A DNA stretch of 11,967 nucleotides from CAYJAZ01 sp964370095 (lineage in GTDB: Bacteria; Desulfobacterota; Desulfovibrionia; Desulfovibrionales; Desulfovibrionaceae), in NCBI GenBank assembly GCA_964370095.1, contig CAYJHJ010000065.1, positions 1-11,967 of the forward strand, given 5' to 3'. The notes under the pieces were generated by a model. That model made no database searches. It worked only from the letters and a program-made list of their open reading frames with translations, and was not told where the DNA came from. This document shows positions 6,456-11,967 of this stretch, in pieces. The position numbers were made by a program, and so were the translations under genes. The stretch's first letter is position 1. Every line of letters starts with the position of its first letter.

Positions 6456-7436
6456 CTAGGTGTAGTTTGGATCTTCTTCTTTAATTACCTGAAAAGCCTT
6501 ATTATATTTCACTTTCCCCGGCATACCCCAATATTTTCTCACACCGGCAACAGTGCAAGGAAGCAACTCTTCAACATCAGTATCAAGCACAATCACATCG
6601 CCAACTTTCAAGCGTAATAGCTGATTACCCGTGATTTGCGTATCACCGATTTTCACACGAAGATCGACAGGAGTTTCAAGCAAGCGTTCTTTTAATCGTG
6701 CCACCCAAGTATGGTCAATCTCAAGGCGTTCTGTTTGGAAAGAAGCGTGTAATTTGGAACGTATAGGTTCTATTGTGGCATAAGGCAAACAAATCACCAT
6801 TGAGCCTATGGCATTTTCAAGTTCCACTTCAAAATTTATGATAACAACAACATCAGAAGGCGGAACAATAGCTGCAAACTGCGGATTTATTTCACTTCTT
6901 ACAAATTCCATTTTTACATCATGCACGGGCCGCCATGATTCTTCCATATTTTCAAGAACAATGTGCACCACTTTATCGATAATGGCTTGCTCAATGCGTG
7001 TGAATTCACGCCCCTCAACTTTTGGCTGTGCACCTTGCCCGCCAAAAACATTTTCAACAAGTGCAAAAACCAATCTTGCATCTACTACTACAATAGCATT
7101 GCCTCGTAAAGGCTCCATTTTAAAAATATTGATAGAAGTAGGAACAGGTAAAGAGCGTAAAAAGTCGCCAAACTTTGTCATGTCGATAGAAATTGGGTTT
7201 AGTTCCACTCTTTTACGTATAGTATTTGTTAAGGCATTTGTGCAAAGCCTTGCCAATCTATCGTTAACAATTTCAAGAACAGGCATACGCCCACGTATGA
7301 TACGATCTTGATTTGCCAAGTCAAAAGCAACAATGCCTGAATCATCTTCGGGAATATCTGTTTCGGTATCGATTTCACCGCCTGAAAGCCCTCGTAAAAG
7401 AGCATCCACTTCATCTTGTGCCAAAACTTTATTCAT
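6456..7436 (-). CDS. fliM: Flagellar motor switch protein FliM
   Basis: FliM is the middle subunit of the flagellar C-ring (with FliG and FliN). It binds phospho-CheY and sets the direction of motor rotation. The 326-residue length is typical. The N-terminal CheY-P-binding motif is LAQDEVDALLRGL (5-17), joined by an acidic linker (21-33) to the middle CheC-like domain. That domain carries the FliG-contact GGxG loop as FGGQGA (131-136), after FKMEPLRGNAIVVVDARLVFALVENV. The C-terminal SpoA/FliN-like domain (about 250-320) has LKERLLETPVDLRVKIGDTQITGNQLLRLKVGDVIVLD. The start is supported by AAGGTG about 5 nt upstream. No other flagellar gene is in the window, so this copy stands apart from a flagellar operon here. 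It is divergent from the RACo-like gene and is bounded on its 3' side by the DUF362 terminator. Confidence 0.97.
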   Translation of the reverse strand: MNKVLAQDEVDALLRGLSGGEIDTETDIPEDDSGIVAFDLANQDRIIRGRMPVLEIVNDRLARLCTNALTNTIRKRVELNPISIDMTKFGDFLRSLPVPTSINIFKMEPLRGNAIVVVDARLVFALVENVFGGQGAQPKVEGREFTRIEQAIIDKVVHIVLENMEESWRPVHDVKMEFVRSEINPQFAAIVPPSDVVVIINFEVELENAIGSMVICLPYATIEPIRSKLHASFQTERLEIDHTWVARLKERLLETPVDLRVKIGDTQITGNQLLRLKVGDVIVLDTDVEELLPCTVAGVRKYWGMPGKVKYNKAFQVIKEEDPNYT

Positions 7437-7484
7437 AGTGCACCTTTTTTACCTTTAATTAAGTAAAACTTTAAATCTTAATAA

Positions 7485-7513
7485 AACTTAATCTTTTTTT
7501 TATCAAATGTCAA
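7485..7513 (-). promoter_or_regulatory. Candidate promoter of fliM
   Basis: On the minus strand a perfect -35 hexamer TTGACA (7508-7513) is followed after 17 bp by TAAGTT (7485-7490), a poor -10. The transcript would have a leader of about 40 nt. I see no clear sigma-28 or sigma-54 flagellar promoter here. Confidence 0.35.
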
Positions 7514-7537
7514 AATTAAACTCTATATAACTTTTCG

Positions 7538-7561
7538 GCATATTCTATAAAAAGGATATGC
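7538..7561 (+). promoter_or_regulatory. Inverted repeat between divergent fliM and RACo-like gene
   Basis: GCATATTC (7538-7545) faces GGATATGC (7554-7561) across 8 bp. The outer 6 bp are a perfect inverted repeat, extended by G-U and C-G pairs in RNA. It lies between the two divergent promoters and could be an operator, but nothing links it to a known regulator. Confidence 0.3.
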
Positions 7562-7604
7562 TTACAAAGATTTATCGTCAAATTTAAATGCCTTGATATT
7601 TTCC

Positions 7605-7633
7605 TTGTAAGTCAAAGAATTATTCGCTATTAT
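7605..7633 (+). promoter_or_regulatory. Candidate promoter of the RACo-like gene, predicting a leaderless mRNA
   Basis: TTGTAA (7605-7610) and TATTAT (7628-7633) are spaced by exactly 17 bp. If TATTAT is the -10 box, +1 falls at about 7640, which is the A of the ATG. No Shine-Dalgarno precedes this ATG, consistent with a leaderless transcript. Confidence 0.5.
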
Positions 7634-7639
7634 ACACAT

Positions 7640-9262
7640 ATGAAGATTATACATGATACGCAAACAATCAAGATTGACTTTTCACATAAAATTGATACGA
7701 AAATCCTTACTCTTTTATGGGAAAACAATCTTTATAATACTAAAGCCTTATGCTCAGGCGTGGGCAAGTGCGGAAAATGTAAAATACTCTTCCACTCAAC
7801 TCCACCCCTTGCAACTTCTACTGAAAAAGAAATTCTTACAAAAGAAGAAATTGACAGTAACATACGCCTTTCTTGCAAGCATAATGCCAAAAATGACGAT
7901 ATTATAGAACTTTTAATTCAAAATAATACAAAAGGGTTTTGCCCAAAAGAGGAAAAAAGCCTCAATATCTTAAAATCTTCTGAAAATAAAAAAGTCTGCC
8001 TTGCTATTGATTTTGGCACAACCAGCTTAGAATATTCACTTTTTTCTGAAAATACTGTTTATGCTCAAGGCAAGAAATTAAATCCTATGCAAGGCATTGG
8101 CTCTGAAATCATGACAAGATTAGAATTTGCAAAAAATGAAAAAAATGCAAATTCTTTGAAGAAATGTGTATGGAATTCGATTGAAAGTATTATCAAAGAA
8201 GCCGAAGAACATAATTTTGACATTGAAAAAATTGTTTTTTCAGCAAATTCTGCCATGACCTATCTTTCACTTGGCCTTGAAAGTTCTTGCATTGCCACTG
8301 CACCTTATTTTTTATATTATAAAGGTGCTGATAGCATTAAATTTAATACTCTTTATGAAAATTCTTCGATAAAAAATAAAGATACTGAAATTATTATTCC
8401 ACCACTTCTTGCACCTTTTATAGGCTCTGATATTTCCACGGGCTTATATTATATCAATAAAAACTATAACAATCCCTATCCTTATTTCTTTATTGATATG
8501 GGCACTAATGCTGAATTTGTTTTGGCTTTATCAGAAAATGAAGGAATTATGGCTTCTGCCCCATTAGGGCCGAGCGTTGAGGGCATTGGGCTTACTTTCG
8601 GAACAGTGGCTCAAGCAAACAGCATTGTTGATTTTAGAATAAACCTTAATGGCTTAGAACCTATTTTACTTGATAATACCCTTTTGCCAAAAAGCTTTTT
8701 AGAGGGGATTACAGGGGTTGGATATCTTCACCTTATAGAGAGTCTTCTAAAGCTTGGAATTATTGATGAAGATGGGCATTTTAACACAGAACTTGATTTA
8801 CCTATTGCAAAGAAAATTGCAAAATTTCTTGATGTAAACGAAACAAAGGTATTAAAGCTTTTACATGATGATATAAATAATTTTTATCTAACTTCTTATG
8901 ATATCGAAAGTATTCTTATGGTTAAAGCTGCCTTCAGGTCTTCTTTTGAAATAATACTTGAAGAAGCAAAAAAATTATTTGATTTTAATAGTAATTCTAT
9001 TAAAAATATCTTTATTGCAGGTGCTTTTGGAAAGCATTTAAAAAAAGAAAATTTAACCTCTTTATCATTCCTTCCTTATGTATTTAAAGAAAAAGTAGCC
9101 CAAGTAGGAAACACATCTTTAAAAGGTGCACAACTGCTTTGTGCAAACAAAAATCAAGAAGAAATTAAGGAATTTTTCAACAACTACAAACATATAGAGC
9201 TAGCTAACCATGCTAAATTCCAAAATACTTATATAAAATATTTTAACTTCAAAAACATCTAG
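7640..9262 (+). CDS. RACo-like ASKHA iron-sulfur protein (DUF4445; reductive activator of corrinoid proteins type)
   Basis: Family members use ATP to drive electron transfer that re-reduces inactive Co(II) corrinoid in methyltransferase systems. The substrate here is unknown. The 540-residue protein has an N-terminal plant-type 2Fe-2S ferredoxin domain with C-x5-C-x2-C...C (Cys38, 44, 47, 79; ALCSGVGKCGKCKILF). An ASKHA ATPase part follows: phosphate-1 motif CLAIDFGTTSLEYS (120-133), phosphate-2 motif FIDMGTNAEFVLA (284-296), SAPLGPSVEGIG (306-317), and the adenosine motif IFIAGAFGKHL (457-467) followed by GNTSLKGA (490-497). It is somewhat shorter than the roughly 630-aa characterised RACo. 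The start matches where the ferredoxin fold should begin, but no ribosome binding site is visible. No corrinoid protein or methyltransferase partner is in the window. The only operon partner is the Rsm22-like gene, 9 bp downstream. AT content is high even for this window. Confidence 0.88.
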   Translation: MKIIHDTQTIKIDFSHKIDTKILTLLWENNLYNTKALCSGVGKCGKCKILFHSTPPLATSTEKEILTKEEIDSNIRLSCKHNAKNDDIIELLIQNNTKGFCPKEEKSLNILKSSENKKVCLAIDFGTTSLEYSLFSENTVYAQGKKLNPMQGIGSEIMTRLEFAKNEKNANSLKKCVWNSIESIIKEAEEHNFDIEKIVFSANSAMTYLSLGLESSCIATAPYFLYYKGADSIKFNTLYENSSIKNKDTEIIIPPLLAPFIGSDISTGLYYINKNYNNPYPYFFIDMGTNAEFVLALSENEGIMASAPLGPSVEGIGLTFGTVAQANSIVDFRINLNGLEPILLDNTLLPKSFLEGITGVGYLHLIESLLKLGIIDEDGHFNTELDLPIAKKIAKFLDVNETKVLKLLHDDINNFYLTSYDIESILMVKAAFRSSFEIILEEAKKLFDFNSNSIKNIFIAGAFGKHLKKENLTSLSFLPYVFKEKVAQVGNTSLKGAQLLCANKNQEEIKEFFNNYKHIELANHAKFQNTYIKYFNFKNI

Positions 9263-9271
9263 AGAAAAATA

Positions 9272-10447
9272 ATGAACACATACCATGACATCCCATTTGA
9301 CCCCTTATTTGCAAACCCTGATAGCTTTACACAAAGTGCTTTGATTGCACTTGGCGAAGTGATAGATGAAGTTTTATCACAAAACTCAGCACAAAAAGCT
9401 GAACTAAAATTCGCTATCAAAGAGCTTTCTGCTATTCTCACGAATGAAAGAGTTGAGCTTGTAAAACCATATTGGACTTCATCACGCTTAATTGCTGCCT
9501 ATACTTCATTTTTTATGCCTTGGAACTTGGTTCGCCTTACTCAGCTTTTTCCATTTTTAGATTTACCGCAAGTTGATGATAATGATTATGTTGTGGATAT
9601 CGGCTCAGGCACGCTTACAGCTCTTTTAGCTCTTTGGATTGCACGCCCTGATTACAGAGAGAAAAAACTTACTGTCATAGCAACTGATGTTGCACACAAA
9701 CCTATGGAAATAGGTAAAGAGATATTTTTCAATTTAGCCACAAAGCTTGATATAAAAGTAAAATGGGATATCAAGCTTGAAAAAAAAGAAACATTGCAAG
9801 TAGTTAAAGGAAATTCTTTAAAGCTTGAAAGAAGTGCAAAACTTTTAATTTCTGCAAATGTTTTGAATGAACTTGAAACTAAGCAACACATGCAGAAAAA
9901 AGAATTGAATGAATTTTTCCTCAACTATACTTCAAATGTTGTTCAATTCTTAGCTGATGACGGTGCATATCTTGCGGTTGAGCCGGGCACAAGACAGGGT
10001 GGGCGAATTATTACTGCATTAAGAGCAAATGCTATTGAAAATGAGCTTTTCCCCTATGCTCCTTGTCCGCACAGCAATGATTGTTCACTTGTAACAAATT
10101 ATAAGCTTAACACTTGGTGCCACATGCAATGCCCAAGTTATTCGCCTAGATGGCTAAAAGAAATTTCAAGAGCAGCAAAAATGGAAAGAGATGATTTGAA
10201 CCTGAGCTTTGTTTTGCTTCGCCCTGAATTTCCCGGTGTTTATTCTGATGTGGGCCGTGTTATTTCAAATGCTTTCTTTGTGCCCGAACTTGGTAAATCA
10301 CGTTATTTATGCACTGAGAAAGGCATTGCATTATTGCCAAATTCTGCTTCTTTGCCACATTCTGTGCTTGTGCCACTTGTGATTTCAAATAAAAGAGATG
10401 CAAAATCAAATGCTTTTATAGCAAAAGTAAATCCAAGGTATCAATAA
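9272..10447 (+). CDS. Rsm22/METTL17-family small-ribosomal-subunit methyltransferase-like protein
   Basis: A 391-residue class-I SAM-dependent methyltransferase-fold protein of the Rsm22 family, which acts in small-subunit ribosome assembly in mitochondria. The bacterial role is poorly known. Seen here: an N-terminal helical region, YWTSSRLIAAYTSFFMPWN (68-84), SAM motif I VVDIGSGTLTALLALW (107-122), IATDVAHKPMEIGKE, and LLISANVLNEL (191-201). Four cysteines lie in CPHSNDCSL...TWCHMQCP (Cys265, 271, 283, 287), the positions that bind a 4Fe-4S cluster in METTL17. KMERDDLNLSFVLLRP (303-318) matches the family's conserved block after them. It follows the RACo-like gene by 9 bp with only a weak AGAGA before the ATG, so it is co-transcribed and perhaps coupled. 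It converges on waaA with a 29-bp gap that holds no clear terminator. Confidence 0.85.
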   Translation: MNTYHDIPFDPLFANPDSFTQSALIALGEVIDEVLSQNSAQKAELKFAIKELSAILTNERVELVKPYWTSSRLIAAYTSFFMPWNLVRLTQLFPFLDLPQVDDNDYVVDIGSGTLTALLALWIARPDYREKKLTVIATDVAHKPMEIGKEIFFNLATKLDIKVKWDIKLEKKETLQVVKGNSLKLERSAKLLISANVLNELETKQHMQKKELNEFFLNYTSNVVQFLADDGAYLAVEPGTRQGGRIITALRANAIENELFPYAPCPHSNDCSLVTNYKLNTWCHMQCPSYSPRWLKEISRAAKMERDDLNLSFVLLRPEFPGVYSDVGRVISNAFFVPELGKSRYLCTEKGIALLPNSASLPHSVLVPLVISNKRDAKSNAFIAKVNPRYQ

Positions 10448-10476
10448 ATTACAAGCTAAAATTCGTTTATAAGTGC

Positions 10477-11760
10477 TTAACTCAACCATTCTTTAAAGGC
10501 TGACTGAATTTCTTGTTTTCTTTCAAGGCTTCTTGATTTGTCTATCGAAGAAAACTCTTCCTTTATTTTATGTGTTAGCTCTTCAACATTTTCAACTTGC
10601 TTCACCAACGCAAGCTTTTTTAGATCTTTACGTTTAATTGGGCTTTGTTCATCAAAAACCCACAGGAAGTTATCAAGATATTTTCCAACATAAGGTGCTG
10701 TGCCTGCTGCTAAAGGCTCTAAAAAATTTTGCCCGCCAAGTGGCTCTAAAGAACCGCCTACAAAAGCAATATCTGCACAAGCATATAGTTTTTTCAAATA
10801 ACCAAAAGTATCCCAAACAATCACGCTCTGCTCATCTTTTCGATCTATCAGAAAAGCTTTTAATTTTTGTAAATCCAAATCATTTTTAGAGGCTAATTGA
10901 GAGGATTTAATATTTTCATGCCAAAAGTTTGATCTTTGACTATGCTTAGGACAGATAATAATACAAATATCTTTATGGTAAGCAAGCAAACTTTGCACAC
11001 AAGAAAGAATATGATTTTCTTCTTCTTGGCGAATAGAAGCAAATAAAACTATAGGCTTAGAAAGAAGGACCCCCTCTTCGTTTTCTTTTAATAAAGCCCT
11101 TGCTTGCTCAAATTTTAAATTTTCTTTTAGTTCAATTTTTTCTTTATTTTCTTTATCTAAACCAAAAAGCAGGGCAAATCTATCTTTGTCATTACATGAA
11201 AGAGCATAAACTTTTTGAGGCTGCATTTTTCTAAAAAGCCACTTTAGGTAGGATAAAGACTTAAAGCTTTTTTCTGTCATGCGAGCATTAATAAAAAGAA
11301 ATGGAATTTCAAGCCTTTTAAGTGCATATAAAAGCCCCAGCCAAATTTCAGTTTCTAAAATATAGCAAGTGCTTGGTGAAATTTCTTTTAATGCCTTATA
11401 GATGTATTTTGGCTTGTCAAAGGGTGCGAAATAGGAATAAATTGTGAGATTTGTATACTTTTTAGCAAAGTTTTGAAAAGTTTGCACGCCTTCTTGCGTC
11501 CAAGAAAAAGTATAATAGATTTTATTACTTTTCGTTGAAACATCTTTTTCCAGTTCTTTTTCAATAAAAGTGCAAGCCAGAAAAGCTTCACCACCCGAAG
11601 CTGCATAAAGAAGAATTTTTTCTGCATTTTTTTCTTTTGCCTTAGCATAACCCACTTTCACAAAACGCTGGTCAAGACCTATTTTAAGCCTTTTGTGCGA
11701 CTTTAAAAATAAAAGGGCTATCGACCATAAAAAAGAATAAATTGCAAAAAATAGTTTCAT
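10477..11760 (-). CDS. waaA: 3-deoxy-D-manno-octulosonic acid transferase WaaA (KdtA)
   Basis: WaaA transfers Kdo from CMP-Kdo to lipid A precursor on the inner face of the cytoplasmic membrane, the first step of LPS core assembly. The 427-residue protein has an N-terminal hydrophobic anchor (FFAIYSFLWSIALLFL, 4-19). The acceptor-domain block YAASGGEAFLA (52-62) carries the catalytic glutamate (Glu58 in SGGE, in place of the common SVGE). Then come CYILETEIW (132-140), FLFINARMTEKS (154-165) and ENLKFEQ (213-219). The CMP-Kdo side has VLFASIRQEEE (238-248), IVWDTFGYLKKLYACADIAFVGGSLEPLGGQNFLEP (314-349) and AAGTAPYVG (351-359). Family-typical Pro after ETEIW is Leu here. The Shine-Dalgarno is weak (TGAG about 8 nt before the ATG). 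A perfect 15-bp hairpin starts 15 nt upstream of the ATG and may influence expression. Whether it adds one or more Kdo residues cannot be told. Confidence 0.95.
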   Translation of the reverse strand: MKLFFAIYSFLWSIALLFLKSHKRLKIGLDQRFVKVGYAKAKEKNAEKILLYAASGGEAFLACTFIEKELEKDVSTKSNKIYYTFSWTQEGVQTFQNFAKKYTNLTIYSYFAPFDKPKYIYKALKEISPSTCYILETEIWLGLLYALKRLEIPFLFINARMTEKSFKSLSYLKWLFRKMQPQKVYALSCNDKDRFALLFGLDKENKEKIELKENLKFEQARALLKENEEGVLLSKPIVLFASIRQEEENHILSCVQSLLAYHKDICIIICPKHSQRSNFWHENIKSSQLASKNDLDLQKLKAFLIDRKDEQSVIVWDTFGYLKKLYACADIAFVGGSLEPLGGQNFLEPLAAGTAPYVGKYLDNFLWVFDEQSPIKRKDLKKLALVKQVENVEELTHKIKEEFSSIDKSRSLERKQEIQSAFKEWLS

Positions 11761-11775
11761 CTTATTCTCAATAAC

Positions 11776-11820
11776 AACAAGCTCTTCTACTCAGAAAGTG
11801 TAGAAGAGCTTGTTTTATTT
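11776..11820 (+). terminator. 15-bp perfect hairpin with T-rich tail on the plus strand, just upstream of waaA
   Basis: AACAAGCTCTTCTAC (11776-11790) pairs with GTAGAAGAGCTTGTT (11800-11814) around a 9-nt loop, followed on the plus strand by TTATTT. This is a canonical terminator shape for rightward transcription. However, the nearest rightward gene (Rsm22) ends at 10447 and waaA lies antisense in between. On the minus strand the same hairpin ends 15 nt before the waaA ATG, with a poorer U-tract (GTTATT). It could therefore also end a leftward transcript from the right or fold in the waaA leader. Confidence 0.65.
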
Positions 11821-11850
11821 AGTTTCTTTTATTATCGTGCTTGCAACATT

Positions 11851-11949
11851 CGTGAACGAAGTGAACAAATCTTTAGCGAACGCAGCAAGAACCACGCTTC
11901 TTGCAAGAGAGAATTTTGTGCTAACAGCCAAAATCTTTCTTATAAGAAG
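11851..11949 (+). repeat. Element E, copy 3 (diverged full-length copy)
   Basis: Aligns without gaps to 5979-6077. By hand count about 65 of the first 85 positions are identical, most differences being transitions. The last 14 bp are poorly conserved, so the true end may be near 11936. Hairpin A: GCAAGAA (11885-11891) with TTCTTGC (11898-11904). Hairpin B: ATTTTG (11913-11918) with CAAAAT (11929-11934), enclosing GCT/AGC around an AAC loop. The segment between the waaA hairpin and this copy (11821-11850) has no gene. Confidence 0.8.
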
Positions 11950-11967
11950 AATATGTAGGATACCACG

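Noticed and set aside
6417..6617. 66-codon open frame on the plus strand
   Set aside because: Mostly antisense to the 3' end of fliM, with no ribosome binding site or family resemblance.
6808..7311. 167-codon open frame on the plus strand
   Set aside because: Lies wholly antisense to fliM, which is clearly coding. No start signal and no recognisable domain.
10448..10476. Bidirectional terminator between the convergent Rsm22-like gene and waaA
   Set aside because: Only 4-bp pairings are possible in this 29-bp gap, with no T-run.

Overview
The window is an AT-rich, tightly packed piece of chromosome with eight confident protein genes. No tRNA, rRNA, CRISPR array, transposase or phage gene was seen. 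FliM (motile), WaaA plus a family-9 heptosyltransferase (Gram-negative with LPS), a CgeB-type glycosyltransferase, a DUF362 ferredoxin and a RACo-like ASKHA iron-sulfur protein together suggest an anaerobic, flagellated Gram-negative bacterium. A low-GC relative of Desulfovibrio is my best guess. This is inferred from gene content and motif style, not from a database search.

Layout. (1) Bases 1-4690 hold a leftward operon: family-9 heptosyltransferase, CgeB-type glycosyltransferase, tilS, moaA. The first three are 7-9 bp apart, and moaA follows after about 40 bp. (2) A divergent promoter region at 4691-4837 separates this from a rightward DUF362/dicluster-ferredoxin gene (4838-5971). (3) Bases 5926-6282 hold a perfect 152-bp tandem repeat that includes the last 14 codons of the DUF362 gene, followed by that gene's probable terminator. 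(4) fliM runs leftward (6456-7436). (5) After a second divergent intergenic region come a RACo-like gene and an Rsm22-family methyltransferase as a rightward pair, 9 bp apart. (6) waaA runs leftward and converges on them. A 15-bp perfect hairpin lies just upstream of its start.

The most interesting signal is not a gene. A roughly 99-bp element, here called E, occurs four times: a partial copy at the 3' end of moaA (minus strand), two identical copies inside the 152-bp tandem repeat, and a diverged full-length copy at the right end. E contains two hairpins. Between copies, three stem base pairs change on both sides so that pairing is kept: GCC/GGC, GGC/GCC and GCT/AGC in hairpin B, and A-T to G-C in hairpin A. 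This looks like a dispersed structured repeat (REP/MITE-like or RNA element). The tail-E-tail-E-tail arrangement behind the DUF362 gene suggests recent mobility or amplification.

The genes cover several jobs: LPS core assembly (heptosyltransferase, WaaA), tRNA modification (TilS), molybdopterin synthesis (MoaA), the flagellar switch (FliM), iron-sulfur redox proteins (DUF362, RACo-like) and ribosome assembly (Rsm22). The RACo-like gene appears to have a promoter placed so that transcription would begin at its ATG, predicting a leaderless mRNA.
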